Origin: Candidatus Desulfofervidaceae bacterium | Lineage (GTDB): Bacteria > Desulfobacterota > Desulfofervidia > Desulfofervidales > Desulfofervidaceae | NCBI GenBank assembly: GCA_021160485.1 | Contig: JAGHCL010000017.1 | Span: 1 to 22,545, forward strand | Direction: 5' to 3' | Length of the DNA: 22,545 nucleotides | Part shown: positions 6,414 through 15,125 of the stretch, piece after piece | Numbering within the stretch: the stretch's first letter is position 1 | Layout: the number at the start of each line of letters is the position of its first letter | Program-made: the position numbers and the translations under genes | The notes under the pieces: model-generated | Told to the model about the DNA's origin: nothing | The model's input: only the letters and a program-made list of their open reading frames with translations | Databases searched by the model: none

Positions 6414-9026
6414 TTAACTACACCTACTGTTTGTCTCTAATATGGTTTTTTCTAAAGCCTTTTTTATCTCTTTCAATCTTTCAGGAGTATCTATTTTTCC
6501 GCCTTTTTTTTCTTCTACATAAAAAACATCCACTACCTGGTCTAAGCGGGTAGAAACTTTAGCCAGATGGATATTCAAACCCAGTTTAAACAAACATTGG
6601 GCCAGTTTAAAAAGCAATATGGGTTTATCAGCAGTGTAAATTTCAATAATCGTATAGAAATCAGAGCTCTCATTGTCTATCTTTATCTCGGTACTTACAG
6701 GCGGCAAGTCTCTTCTCGTGAAGATGCCAGGACGATACTTTACCGCTAGCAGTTTTTCTAAATCAATTTCTCCCTTTATTGCTCGGCATAAATCCTTCTC
6801 CACTTTCTGCTTCTTACGGTCAATCTGATAATTTTCCCCCTTTGTATTTACCCAAAGGGTATCTAATGCAATTTTATTGCGCCAAGTATGGGCTTGGGCA
6901 TTGAGGATGTTAAATCCATTTAAGGAAAAAGAACCTGCGATTTTGGCAAATAATCCCGGGGTATCCCAGGTAGCAATTGTTACCTTGTAATGATTCGTTG
7001 GAAAGCTTTTCTCCCAATGTAAAACCACAGGCTTGACATTAAGGGTGCGAATTAGGTCTAAATGAAAAACAATCTCTTCTATAGGAGTATTCAGCAAATA
7101 TCGGGGTGATAAGATATCTAAATAACGATAGATCTCCTTATCAGGGAAGAACTCCCTTAATTTAATCACAAGGGCTTCTCTAGCTCTATGCAATTTATCC
7201 CAGATGTCAGCCTGACTAAACTCGCCTTTTTCTAATAAACGTTGGAGTTTTAAAAAGAGATCAGTAATCAATGCCATTTTCCATTCTGTAAAGGCCCGAG
7301 GGCCTGTCGCCTTAGCATCGGCAAAGGAAAGAACATAAAGCATTTGTAACCGTTCCACATCCCCTATTTCCTGAGCTGTATCTATAATGATTTTTTCTTC
7401 TTCCAGGTCACGCCGTTGGGCAATATGTGACAATAAAAGATGATGTCTAACCAACCAGACAATTGTCTCCTTATCTTCTGTCGGGAATTGCCATCTCTTT
7501 AAAATCTGCTCGGCTGCCTGGGCGCCAGTTTCTTCATGAGGACATCCTATTCCCTTTCCCAAATCATGGAAAAGGGCGGCTAATAGCAAGATTTCTATTT
7601 TATCTATAGCCTTAGCCACTTCAGTAAAAATAGGATATTTATTTTTATATTTTCCTTGTTTTAATCGTTTTACCTCTTCCACTGTGTGGAAGGCATGTAA
7701 ATCTACCGTATAAACATGGTAAACATTATGTTGGGGCAGGTGGCAAACTTTCTGCCACTCAGGAAAAATATTACACAATAAACCTTGATAGGTCATATCT
7801 TCTAAAAAGGGCAATAGATCTCCCTGTGTAGTTAAAAATTCCAAAAAAGCATCTCGGACATTTAAGTCGTTACAAAGTGGAGTTTTTAAATCCGTTACCG
7901 CTCTATGAAGTAAGTGTTGAGTATCAGAGGAAAGGATAGCTCCTAAACGAACAGCCCAGGTATAGACTTGAACAAGCAAGGCAGGCTGTCTTAAAAAGAC
8001 TTCCTCATCTACCACCCTAATCTGACCGTTATGAAAATATACTCCCTGGGTAAGGGGTTGCACCCGATAAGGAGAAAAGTATTTCTTCCTGTTTTCTTCT
8101 AAAAGGCGATTAAAAAACAGGCGGGTGATATGTTTGATAGAAAAGGTATGGCTGAAAAAAGTGCGCATAAAATCTTCTACGGCCTTGATACTTGGTGTAT
8201 CTTTAAACCCCAGAAAACGGGCTATTTTCTCCTGATAAGCAAAAGACAATTTGTCGTCCTCACGCCCACTTAAATAATGCAAATGGTTCCTTACTTGCCA
8301 AAGGAATTCCATAGTTTCTTCCAGACATTCCTTCTCTTCGGAAGAAAGCAAGCCAGAGACCCATAAAAAATGTAATCCCTCATGACCAAAAGCAACAATA
8401 GCTGCCCATTTTAGATTATGAATATCTCGCAATCCTCCTACGCCTTCTTTAATATTTGGTTCTAGAAGATAGGTATGAGAGCTATACTGAACATGGCGTT
8501 CTTCTCTTTCTTTCCAAATTTCCCTTAAAACTTCTTCTCGCCGTGGAGCAACAATCTTTATATTTAATGTCTGAACAAATAGATTAAATAAACTCCGATT
8601 ACCGGTTAAAAAACGAGGGGTAAGCATGGACATAAAGGCAGAAAAATTACCTTTCGCTACCTGCAGGCATTCTTCTATTGTGCGAAAGCTGTGATCCAAT
8701 TTTAGTTTATAATCCCAAAATGATTGGATAAAGGAAACAATCGTTTCTTGTAAGAGAGCTGATGGTTTTTCTACATGCAGTAAAAGCAAATCTACATCAG
8801 AATAAAAACTCATTTCCTGGCGTCCATATCCGCCTATTGCTACCAAGGCTACTTCATTGGTTACCTCTGCCGGTGCTAAACTTTCCCATAATTCTTTAAC
8901 AAAATTATCTACCAAATTGGTGTATTTTAAAACTATCTCCTTTCCACTAGCTCCAGCTAGATGGGCCTTAATTAACCTTTCTCTTTCTTTAACCAAATCT
9001 ATCATCTTATTTTTTAATTTTCCCAT
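6414..9026 (-). CDS. glnD: [Protein-PII] uridylyltransferase / uridylyl-removing enzyme
   Basis: An 870-aa bifunctional nitrogen sensor that uridylylates PII proteins when glutamine is low and removes UMP when it is high. Domains in order: nucleotidyltransferase with GGYGR (65-69) and SDVD (76-79); a GlnD-type PII-uridylyltransferase linker region (about 190-430, with GVGGLRD at 195-201); an HD phosphohydrolase domain with H487-D488 in LFHDLGKG and a downstream RHH (527-529); and two C-terminal ACT domains (about 679-750 and 790-860) that bind glutamine. Length is normal for the family. No glnB, amtB or glnA lies in the window, so it is an orphan regulator here. The start is not firm: no good Shine-Dalgarno precedes Met1, and Met8 is an alternative. 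It converges on aor with only 27 bp between. Confidence 0.95.
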   Translation of the reverse strand: MGKLKNKMIDLVKERERLIKAHLAGASGKEIVLKYTNLVDNFVKELWESLAPAEVTNEVALVAIGGYGRQEMSFYSDVDLLLLHVEKPSALLQETIVSFIQSFWDYKLKLDHSFRTIEECLQVAKGNFSAFMSMLTPRFLTGNRSLFNLFVQTLNIKIVAPRREEVLREIWKEREERHVQYSSHTYLLEPNIKEGVGGLRDIHNLKWAAIVAFGHEGLHFLWVSGLLSSEEKECLEETMEFLWQVRNHLHYLSGREDDKLSFAYQEKIARFLGFKDTPSIKAVEDFMRTFFSHTFSIKHITRLFFNRLLEENRKKYFSPYRVQPLTQGVYFHNGQIRVVDEEVFLRQPALLVQVYTWAVRLGAILSSDTQHLLHRAVTDLKTPLCNDLNVRDAFLEFLTTQGDLLPFLEDMTYQGLLCNIFPEWQKVCHLPQHNVYHVYTVDLHAFHTVEEVKRLKQGKYKNKYPIFTEVAKAIDKIEILLLAALFHDLGKGIGCPHEETGAQAAEQILKRWQFPTEDKETIVWLVRHHLLLSHIAQRRDLEEEKIIIDTAQEIGDVERLQMLYVLSFADAKATGPRAFTEWKMALITDLFLKLQRLLEKGEFSQADIWDKLHRAREALVIKLREFFPDKEIYRYLDILSPRYLLNTPIEEIVFHLDLIRTLNVKPVVLHWEKSFPTNHYKVTIATWDTPGLFAKIAGSFSLNGFNILNAQAHTWRNKIALDTLWVNTKGENYQIDRKKQKVEKDLCRAIKGEIDLEKLLAVKYRPGIFTRRDLPPVSTEIKIDNESSDFYTIIEIYTADKPILLFKLAQCLFKLGLNIHLAKVSTRLDQVVDVFYVEEKKGGKIDTPERLKEIKKALEKTILETNSRCS

Positions 9027-9074
9027 CTGGAATGCTTGGATTAAAATGGGACTTTCCGAATAAGAGCCTCATCG

Positions 9075-9090
9075 TTTGACTTTGGTCAAA
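9075..9090. repeat. Perfect inverted repeat, possible operator upstream of glnD
   Basis: TTTGAC, a 4-nt spacer TTTG, then GTCAAA: a 6+6 perfect dyad located 49-64 nt upstream of the glnD start. On the minus strand the right arm contains TTGACC, which could serve as a glnD -35 element, although no good -10 follows. Flanking CCT and AGG can extend the pairing imperfectly. Protein-binding operator or small RNA hairpin are both possible. Confidence 0.35.
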
Positions 9091-9117
9091 CCGAGGTCTT
9101 CTTTGTAAAATTGGGTG

Positions 9118-9126
9118 TGATATAAT
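9118..9126 (+). promoter_or_regulatory. Extended -10 promoter (TGATATAAT) reading toward prmA
   Basis: A perfect TATAAT at 9121-9126 preceded by TG plus one base (9118-9120) forms an extended -10, which can act without a -35; indeed no good -35 is visible. Start of transcription would fall near 9132, the A of a small ATG ORF and about 300 nt upstream of prmA. Confidence 0.5.
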
Positions 9127-9131
9127 CAGGA

Positions 9132-9194
9132 ATGAAACTTCTGTATTCAACAATCTTCACTCATTTCAAAAAGGGTGAGCCTTTATTGAATTAA
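9132..9194 (+). CDS. Putative 20-aa leader peptide upstream of prmA
   Basis: ATG to TAA encoding MKLLYSTIFTHFKKGEPLLN. It begins 5 nt after a perfect TATAAT, so it would be read from a leaderless transcript. A hairpin is formed within it by ATTCAA (9145-9150) with TTGAAT (9186-9191) and TCACTC (9157-9162) with GGGTGA (9173-9178). This arrangement is compatible with a leader ORF/attenuator, but there is no codon bias toward one amino acid and no U-tract terminator after the hairpin. Short ORFs arise by chance, so this is tentative. Confidence 0.25.
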   Translation: MKLLYSTIFTHFKKGEPLLN

Positions 9195-9431
9195 CTCTTC
9201 ATTATACGCATAACCAATGCAAGTTTAACAGATTTTTTCTTTTTGTAAAGCAAAATCCACACCTGCTGTTCAAATAAGTGTGAGTCCTATCTCATAAAAA
9301 ACACCCCAACTAGATCTTGATTCACCAAAAATAGAGCAGTTTGATTTGAAGCAAAATGTGTGCTAATTTTAAAAGGAATTTTTATCTCCAACCAAGGAAA
9401 AAATAAAAGGGATTAAACACCTAAATGAATT

Positions 9432-10274
9432 ATGGCGAGACAGTGGTATAGGGGAAAATGGCGAGTAAACAAGGAGATAGCTCCTTTAGTAATGGATGTG
9501 CTTAATCAACTCACGCAACGGGGTCTGGAAGTTAAACATGAAGGTGAATACTGGGAATTTTGGAGTTATCACCCTGGGGATACCTGGTCCCAGGAGCAAA
9601 AAGAGATAGAAACTCGCATTGCCCTTTTAACTACCCTCTTTTCTGATGCCTCCATTGAATGCGAATGGGAGAGTTTTTTAGAAGAAAACTGGCAGAATAA
9701 CTGGCGTAAATATTTTAAACCTCAGCGGGTCTCCTCTCAGTTGATTGTCTTCCCTGCTTGGGAAAGGTATCAACCCCAAGCAGGAGAAATAGCCATTTGG
9801 ATAGAACCGGGTATGGCCTTTGGCACCGGGACTCATGAAACTACCCAGTTGTGTTTAAAAACAATGTTAGAGCTTTTCCCAGAAGAAAAACCTCAAAGTC
9901 TGTTAGACGTAGGCACAGGAACAGGAATTTTGGCCATTTTAGGGAAAAAACTGGGGATAAAAGAAGTTGTAGCCATAGATATCGACCCGCTGGCGATAGA
10001 GGCTGCTCAGGAAAATATACGCTTAAATCAAATAAAAGACATTAAATTAGAAAAAGGCAGTATTTCTGAGATCCGGGGAAGTTATGATTGGATAGTTGCC
10101 AATCTGGAAACAAAAATCATTCTACCGATAATAAAAGACTTAAAAAACTGCGCCCGCAAGACACTGATTTTATCAGGCATCCTGGCCGAAGAAGCAACAT
10201 TGATCCAAGAAGCAATGGACAGTCCTTGCCGCTATACCCGGCACCAGGGAGAGTGGGTGTGTCTGGTGTTCTAA
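9432..10274 (+). CDS. prmA: Ribosomal protein L11 methyltransferase
   Basis: A 280-aa class I SAM-dependent methyltransferase that trimethylates lysines of ribosomal protein L11. Diagnostic motifs are EPGMAFGTGTHETTQL (125-140), SAM motif I LLDVGTGTGILAI (157-169), the acidic end of the second strand AIDIDP (181-186) and VANLE (222-226). The substrate-recognition domain occupies about 1-100. Length is slightly below the E. coli protein (293 aa). No clear ribosome site lies within 12 nt of the ATG; a nearby ATG at 9425 is out of frame. The end overlaps rsmE by 16 nt, so the two rRNA/ribosomal-protein methyltransferase genes form a coupled pair. Confidence 0.93.
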   Translation: MARQWYRGKWRVNKEIAPLVMDVLNQLTQRGLEVKHEGEYWEFWSYHPGDTWSQEQKEIETRIALLTTLFSDASIECEWESFLEENWQNNWRKYFKPQRVSSQLIVFPAWERYQPQAGEIAIWIEPGMAFGTGTHETTQLCLKTMLELFPEEKPQSLLDVGTGTGILAILGKKLGIKEVVAIDIDPLAIEAAQENIRLNQIKDIKLEKGSISEIRGSYDWIVANLETKIILPIIKDLKNCARKTLILSGILAEEATLIQEAMDSPCRYTRHQGEWVCLVF

Positions 10275-11056
10275 GGCGCTTTTACTTACCTCCAGAGGAA
10301 ATCCGTCCGTCCACATCTATAAATGGCAAAGCCTTCCATCACCTCAAAAATGTATTGAGATTGAAAGAAAGAGAGCAGATAGAAATCACCGACGGAGAGG
10401 GCTGTATCTATTTAAGTCGGATAAAGAGGTTAAAAAAGGATAGAGCCGAGATAGAAATTTTAAAAAAAGTGTTTATCCCGCCACCTGCAGTCAAAATAAA
10501 TTTGGGTCTGAGTCTGTTAAAGAGTAGAGTTATGGATTGGGCCGTGCAAAAAGCGACGGAGCTGGGAGTATGGAAGTTGTATGTTTATTTGACAGAACAC
10601 ACCGTACCCCTTTTGGAGGATGAAGATAAAAAGACAAACCGATGGCGAAAAATTGCTGTAGAGGCCATAAAGCAATCTGGCCATCCATATCTGCCTCAAA
10701 TAGAAATTTGCTCTTTCCCTGCATTTATAACCCAGGCAGGAGGAGTAAAATTGATGGCGGCTGGGCCAAGAGAGTTAGAAGATACACAACCTATTTTTTC
10801 TGTACTATTAAAACAATCCCAGATTGATTCTATCTGGATAGGTATTGGTCCGGAGGGTGGTTTTAGTCCTGCTGAGTTCTATTTAGCCCGAACCCACGGC
10901 TTTATTCCTGTTTCCCTGGGTCCATCTATTCTGCGGGCGGAAACGGCGGTTATAGCTGCCATAAGTGTAATCCAGGCCTTTTATGGGGAATGGTTTAAGG
11001 ACAGAATCCTTTTTCCTTACACCCATAAGGGCAATGAGGAGCTTGAGGTAAAATGA
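10259..11056 (+). CDS. rsmE: 16S rRNA m3U1498 methyltransferase
   Basis: A SPOUT-fold methyltransferase that N3-methylates U1498 of 16S rRNA. The frame is open further upstream, but the family N-terminus LRRFYLP and a good AGGGAGAG ribosome site (starting 10246, 8 nt from GTG 10259) place the start at the GTG inside the end of prmA, giving 265 aa. Seen: the PUA-like N-terminal domain with HHLKNVLRL (27-35), QKATELGV (97-104), EAIKQSGH (135-142), and the SAM-binding knot GIGPEGGF (195-202) with LGPSILRAETA (220-230). The C-terminal tail after about residue 245 ([20 protein letters not shown]) extends past the usual domain end. Its last 62 nt overlap the end of the convergent minus-strand gene. 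Confidence 0.93.
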   Translation: MSGVLRRFYLPPEEIRPSTSINGKAFHHLKNVLRLKEREQIEITDGEGCIYLSRIKRLKKDRAEIEILKKVFIPPPAVKINLGLSLLKSRVMDWAVQKATELGVWKLYVYLTEHTVPLLEDEDKKTNRWRKIAVEAIKQSGHPYLPQIEICSFPAFITQAGGVKLMAAGPRELEDTQPIFSVLLKQSQIDSIWIGIGPEGGFSPAEFYLARTHGFIPVSLGPSILRAETAVIAAISVIQAFYGEWFKDRILFPYTHKGNEELEVK

Positions 11057-11498
11057 GAGAAATGGCCTTGGTGATTGCCTCTTCAGGGGTTGTAACATAA
11101 TGAATTTCTTCAAATCCGGGCCAGGTACGAAGGCCCACCACCGGTTTGCCCATTTTTAGGGCCACCGCAATTTCAGAAAGAGTGCCGTAGTTACCAGCAA
11201 TAGCAATTAACACAGCCGCGGTGCGGACAATGATGACATTACGTGCATGACCAACGCCGGTAACAACAGGGATATCTATATAAGGATTGGCATCTTGGGA
11301 ATCAAAACCAGGTAAGATGCCAACGGTGATGCCTCCTGCTTCTTTGGCACCTTTGGCGGCGCCTTCCATCACTCCTCCGAGGCCACCACAGACCAGGACA
11401 CAGCCATGCTTGGCAACACCCCGCCCTACCTCGATGGCCAATTCATAAGTCTTCTGATCACAAATACCTGCTCCGATGACGCCAATAATCTGTTTCAT
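10995..11498 (-). CDS. TIGR00725-type LOG-like Rossmann protein
   Basis: A 167-aa protein with a Rossmann-like fold related to LOG nucleotide phosphoribohydrolases/lysine-decarboxylase-like proteins. Motifs seen: GVIGAG (6-11), [11 protein letters not shown] (37-47), ILPG followed by the N of DAN (61-71), and GNYGTLSEI (102-110), the counterpart of the LOG PGGxGTxxE. True function of the TIGR00725 branch is not known to me, and nucleotide or nucleoside-monophosphate binding is an inference. It overlaps the end of purC by 4 nt (ATGA) and is the last gene of the minus-strand operon. Odd: a C-terminal tail [14 protein letters not shown] with three cysteines is encoded in the stretch that overlaps the end of rsmE. 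Confidence 0.85.
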   Translation of the reverse strand: MKQIIGVIGAGICDQKTYELAIEVGRGVAKHGCVLVCGGLGGVMEGAAKGAKEAGGITVGILPGFDSQDANPYIDIPVVTGVGHARNVIIVRTAAVLIAIAGNYGTLSEIAVALKMGKPVVGLRTWPGFEEIHYVTTPEEAITKAISLILPQAPHCPYGCKEKGFCP

Positions 11499-12373
11499 CC
11501 TAAGAGTCTGTGTAAGGCTTCAAAGTATTTTTCTCTAGTTTTGTTAATAACCTCTTGGGGTAAGGCAGGAGCAGGAGGAGTCTTATCCCAACCTATACTT
11601 TCCAGATAATCCCGCAAATACTGTTTATCAAAGCTTATTTGGGAACGACCAGGCTGATACTGATCAAGAGGCCAGAAACGTGAAGAGTCAGGGGTAAGGA
11701 GTTCATCAATTAAAATCAGCCTATCATTTTCATCCAAACCAAATTCTAGCTTGGTATCGGCAATAATGATACCCTTATCTAAAGCAATCTCAGCCGCCTG
11801 TTTATAGATAGCCAGGCTAATTTCTTTTATTCGTTCGCCCAGTTTTCTATCTTTTAGAATGGCTACCATTTCTTCAAAGGTGATATTAATATCATGTCCT
11901 TCTTGGGCCTTAGTGGAAGGGGTAAAAATGGGCTCAGATAACTTATCTGCCTCTTGCATTCCAGATGGCAACTTAAGACCACAAATCTGTCCAGTCTTCT
12001 GATAGTCTCTCCAGGCTGAACCAACCAGATACCCCCGCACAATACATTCTACAGGTAAAGGCCTGGTTTTTTTAACCAGCATGCTGCGACCCTCTAAGAT
12101 AGAAGCATATTTTTGACAGACAGAGGGAAACTCATCTACTTCGGCGGTAAGAATATGGTTAGGAACAATGTCTTCTTTCTTTTTAAACCAATAAAGGGAA
12201 ATTTGAGTGAGCACATAACCTTTATCTGGGATGGGATTAGGCAAGATTACGTCAAAGGCGGAAATTCTATCCGTGGCCACGATAATGAGATGCTTTCCCA
12301 AATCATAAATATCTCGCACCTTCCCCTGGCGCTTCGACCCAAGATTTGAAAAATTAGTTTCATAGACAATCAT
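11495..12373 (-). CDS. purC: Phosphoribosylaminoimidazole-succinocarboxamide (SAICAR) synthase
   Basis: A 292-aa ATP-dependent ligase that joins aspartate to CAIR in purine biosynthesis. Seen in order: [12 protein letters not shown] near the N-terminus, the ATDRISAFD signature, [14 protein letters not shown], the STKAQEGHD segment of signature 2, [10 protein letters not shown] and [11 protein letters not shown] near the C-terminus. Length corresponds to the longer PurC class. It is coupled at both ends by 4-nt ATGA overlaps with the upstream SDR and the downstream LOG-like gene. No other pur gene lies in the window. Confidence 0.97.
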   Translation of the reverse strand: MIVYETNFSNLGSKRQGKVRDIYDLGKHLIIVATDRISAFDVILPNPIPDKGYVLTQISLYWFKKKEDIVPNHILTAEVDEFPSVCQKYASILEGRSMLVKKTRPLPVECIVRGYLVGSAWRDYQKTGQICGLKLPSGMQEADKLSEPIFTPSTKAQEGHDINITFEEMVAILKDRKLGERIKEISLAIYKQAAEIALDKGIIIADTKLEFGLDENDRLILIDELLTPDSSRFWPLDQYQPGRSQISFDKQYLRDYLESIGWDKTPPAPALPQEVINKTREKYFEALHRLLG

Positions 12374-13245
12374 TTTAAATAACCTGTTCCTTCCTGAAAT
12401 TTTATTGGGGTTAAAGAGAACACCCGATAGAAGTTACCTTCTGTGGTAACATTACCTGCTAGCAACATAGTCAGAATCTCTTCGGTTAAAGGATAAAAAG
12501 AAAAATGTTGAGCATAAGCGGTTATAAACTTGATTGGTTTCACCGGTAAAAACACCTTCCTTTTTTTTCTCTTCAACCGGAGGGCTATATTATCCACAAT
12601 TTCCCGATAAGTCAATGCCTTCGGTCCCCCAATTTCAAAAATTTGGTTACATGCCGTTGGAAGGTGAAGAGCTAGGGTGAAACCCAGGGCTACTGTATGT
12701 ACATGAACGGGTTGGAGTTTATAGAGACCATCACCAACAATAGGTATAACCGGCGAAATCTTTATTATCTTGGCCAACATGGTGGTAAACTGATCGTAAG
12801 GCCCATAAATCACAGAGGGACGAAAGATTGTATAAGCAAGGCCACTTCTTCGAACTAATTCTTCGGCCTGAAATTTAGTTTGGTGGTAAGAAGTCTCCGC
12901 CTCAGGAGAACTTCCTAAGGCACTCATGTGAATAAATTTTTTGATGCCCGCCCTTTTGGCTGCAGCCAAGGTCCGAGCAGTAGCTTCTACATGAAGACGT
13001 TTGAAAGTAATGCCTTTTTGAGGAAACTCCCGAATAATACCAACAAGGTGAATCACGGCCTTACATCCGGCCATTTTTGCGGCCAGGTCAGGAGAAAAAA
13101 TATCTCCTTTTACTATTTCAGCCGCATAACGCAAACGCCCTTCTGAACCAGGTCTCACCAAACAACGCACCTTTTCACCAAAAGCAAGCAGGGTTTTTAC
13201 CACATGATTACCAACAAATCCGGTTGCTCCGGTTACAAAGACCAT
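12370..13245 (-). CDS. NDUFA9-like atypical SDR, NAD(P)H-binding protein
   Basis: A 291-aa atypical/extended SDR resembling the complex I NDUFA9 subunit family. The N-terminal VTGATGFVG (4-12) binds dinucleotide; GD at 47-48, HLVGI (66-70), MSALG (107-111), a Tyr120-x3-Lys124 pair and FRPSVIYGP (141-149) follow. No membrane segment is evident. It lies between the peptidase and purC, overlapping purC by 4 nt and following the peptidase by 3 nt. Bacterial homologues are mostly unassigned; some are thought to act on quinone/lipid-like or sugar substrates. It is a different branch from the SDR at the left of the window: the two share only the general fold motifs. Confidence 0.85.
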   Translation of the reverse strand: MVFVTGATGFVGNHVVKTLLAFGEKVRCLVRPGSEGRLRYAAEIVKGDIFSPDLAAKMAGCKAVIHLVGIIREFPQKGITFKRLHVEATARTLAAAKRAGIKKFIHMSALGSSPEAETSYHQTKFQAEELVRRSGLAYTIFRPSVIYGPYDQFTTMLAKIIKISPVIPIVGDGLYKLQPVHVHTVALGFTLALHLPTACNQIFEIGGPKALTYREIVDNIALRLKRKKRKVFLPVKPIKFITAYAQHFSFYPLTEEILTMLLAGNVTTEGNFYRVFSLTPIKFQEGTGYLK

Positions 13246-13248
13246 TTT

Positions 13249-14349
13249 CTATAATATCCAGTCTTTAAGTTCAGCCTTACGAGAAGTTAACCGCTCACAG
13301 CCATTTTCTTTAATTAACACCATATCCTCTATCCGCACACCTCCCCAGCCAGAGAAATAAAGGCCCGGTTCTGCGGTGACAATCATGTGAGGTTGCAATA
13401 TCTCCCCCGGCTGCCGGGGAGAAAGACTAGGGGATTCATGGACCATAAGTCCTACTCCATGCCCCAAAGCATGCAGAAATGCCTTGGCATAACCCTTCTC
13501 CTTCAAAAAACTTCTGGCAACCGCATCTACCTCGTATGTTTTGAGTCCCGCTTTAATGGCGCCTATAGCTTTTTGTTGGGCAGTTAAAACCAAATTAGAG
13601 ATGGTTTTGAATTTTTCATCCGGTTTTCCCAAATAAAAAGTGCGAGTCATATCTGCACAATAACCCTGCCATTTTACGCCACAGTCAATAATAATTGGTT
13701 CATGCAAGGCTATCTTTTTATCTGTCGGCACCGCATGAGGAATAGCTGCATTTTCTCCACTAGCTACAATAGGAGGAAAAGAGAGTTCGGCTTGTAAATC
13801 ATGCTTTATTATTGTTTCTATCTGCCAGGCAACTTCTTTTTCTGTAATTTCGGGGCGCAATATACCTTTCAATGCTTCATAAACTCTTTCGGTCAGTTTT
13901 ACTGCCTCGCGCAAAGTGTTTATTTCTACCTCGTCTTTTACCTTACGCATTTCCTCTATCATATTTTCCGTAGCCAGTATTTTCATGGAAATGTTTTTCT
14001 TTTCAAGAGCCTGTTGTAAACGCTGATATTGGGCATAACTTAAATGCAAGGCCTCAAAACCTAAAGGTGGAGGCATTTTTTTTAAGATATCAGTAATTTC
14101 ATCAAAAAAGTTTTGGTGATAAATATAGATTTTCCAATCCTGCGCTTCAGCACGGGCCAGTTCTGCATAACGCGGGTCTGTGGCGAGGATAGCTTCTGTT
14201 TGGGAAATAAGTAGAATGCCCGAAGTCTCACCTATCTGAGCATCTTCGGCTCTAAAACCACTTAAGTACCGACGATTGGCCGGGTGGGATATAAGCAAAG
14301 TGCCCAGTCCTTTTTTCTGCATTAAGGCGCGCAATCTTTTTAATCTCAT
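13249..14349 (-). CDS. M24 family Xaa-Pro aminopeptidase/dipeptidase
   Basis: A 366-aa cytoplasmic metallopeptidase of clan MG removing residues next to proline. The N-terminal creatinase-like domain (1-135) is followed by a pita-bread catalytic domain. All five metal ligands are visible: D222 and D233 (IIDCG...ADMTRTF), H297 (LGHGVG), E327 (TAEPG) and E341 (RIED), plus the auxiliary His205 in IPHAVPT. Length is typical of PepQ/YpdF-type bacterial enzymes. It follows the DUF2905 gene with a 1-nt gap. Whether it acts on dipeptides or longer peptides cannot be judged from sequence. Confidence 0.93.
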   Translation of the reverse strand: MRLKRLRALMQKKGLGTLLISHPANRRYLSGFRAEDAQIGETSGILLISQTEAILATDPRYAELARAEAQDWKIYIYHQNFFDEITDILKKMPPPLGFEALHLSYAQYQRLQQALEKKNISMKILATENMIEEMRKVKDEVEINTLREAVKLTERVYEALKGILRPEITEKEVAWQIETIIKHDLQAELSFPPIVASGENAAIPHAVPTDKKIALHEPIIIDCGVKWQGYCADMTRTFYLGKPDEKFKTISNLVLTAQQKAIGAIKAGLKTYEVDAVARSFLKEKGYAKAFLHALGHGVGLMVHESPSLSPRQPGEILQPHMIVTAEPGLYFSGWGGVRIEDMVLIKENGCERLTSRKAELKDWIL

Positions 14350-14350
14350 C

Positions 14351-14572
14351 CTATTTCCTAAAAAGCAAATTGAGAATGATCGTTAAAACAATGCTCAGAA
14401 GTAAACAGGTCACCCAGGGAAAATAAAAGGTAAAATTCTTTCTTTGGATCACAATATCGCCAGGTAGCCTGCCTAAATAAGGTATTTTAGGAGCCAAAAT
14501 AAGTAAAAGTCCAAAAATGATAATGATAACGCCGGTAAAGATGAGGAATTTGCCCAATGTTTGCCAAGGCAT
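14351..14572 (-). CDS. DUF2905 small two-helix membrane protein
   Basis: A 73-aa protein with two predicted transmembrane helices (about 8-27 and 50-71) separated by a short loop that carries the family signature IPYLGRLPGDIVI (30-42). Members of DUF2905 occur widely in bacteria and often sit beside queuosine or Holliday-junction genes; here it follows queH by 2 nt and precedes the peptidase by 1 nt. Function unknown. Confidence 0.88.
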   Translation of the reverse strand: MPWQTLGKFLIFTGVIIIIFGLLLILAPKIPYLGRLPGDIVIQRKNFTFYFPWVTCLLLSIVLTIILNLLFRK

Positions 14573-14574
14573 AT

Positions 14575-15123
14575 TTAACCCTCCACCAGCTTTTTATAAT
14601 ATCTATCCCTCTCACTATAAATACAGCCACAATATTGCTGCCGATACATGTTCATTTTTTTAGAAACGTCTATACCTTCCTTCCAGCCCAAACGAAAGTC
14701 TTCATAGTAGAATTTTACCCCGTGTTTTTTTGCTAGACTTTCGGCAATTTCACAGATGAGCTCATGATTCTGGAATTTACTGTAAAGTAGGGTGGTAGTA
14801 AAACCTTCAAAACGGCCATGTTTGGCTACCTGCGCCGTTGCTTCCAGGCGTTTAAAGTAACAAAAACGGCAGCGGATACCAAAGGTTTCCCGAAATGCTA
14901 CTCCCTGCAAGAATTCATCCAGTTCATATCTATCACGCCAAATCATACGCAGGTTGATGCTTTCGGCATACACCTTTAATGTCTCCAGTCGGCGGCGATA
15001 TTCCCCAAATGGATGAATGTTAGGGTTATACCAGAAACCGAAAACGTCTATTTTTTTTTCTCGTAGGGTCTTTACAGGATAAATGGCACAGGGTGCACAG
15101 CAGATATGGAGCAAGATACGCAT
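14575..15123 (-). CDS. queH: Epoxyqueuosine reductase, QueH type
   Basis: A 182-aa enzyme (former DUF208) that reduces epoxyqueuosine to queuosine in tRNA, the non-orthologous replacement of QueG. Seen: HICCAPC (6-12), the NPNIHP segment (33-38), the paired Cys85/Cys88 in GIRCRFCYF, and Cys165/Cys167 in QYCGC. These are the cysteines expected to bind the [4Fe-4S] cluster and a second metal and to form the redox-active disulfide. Length fits the short QueH form without an extra domain. It lies 2 nt after the HAD phosphatase gene. No other queuosine genes are in the window. Confidence 0.95.
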   Translation of the reverse strand: MRILLHICCAPCAIYPVKTLREKKIDVFGFWYNPNIHPFGEYRRRLETLKVYAESINLRMIWRDRYELDEFLQGVAFRETFGIRCRFCYFKRLEATAQVAKHGRFEGFTTTLLYSKFQNHELICEIAESLAKKHGVKFYYEDFRLGWKEGIDVSKKMNMYRQQYCGCIYSERDRYYKKLVEG

Positions 15124-15125
15124 CT

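Larger units (their letters stand above)
9027..9431. other. 405-bp divergent intergenic region between glnD and prmA
   Basis: No protein gene of normal size. It contains a perfect 6-bp inverted repeat (9075-9090), an extended -10 promoter reading right (9118-9126), a 20-codon ORF (9132-9194) and an imperfect hairpin within that ORF (9145-9191). The remaining 9195-9431 is AT-rich without a feature I can name. The last Shine-Dalgarno-like stretch (AAAAGGGA, about 20 nt before prmA) is too far away to be convincing. Confidence 0.6.

Noticed and set aside
9171-9288. Near-repeat AAGGGTGAGCCT (9171) and AAGTGTGAGTCCT (9276)
   Set aside because: Only 11 matching bases with one mismatch and one gap; expected by chance in this length.
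10088-10258. An upstream ATG that would extend rsmE by 57 residues into prmA
   Set aside because: The added residues are low in family resemblance and lie fully inside prmA in another frame; the GTG at 10259 has a proper ribosome site and gives the usual N-terminus.
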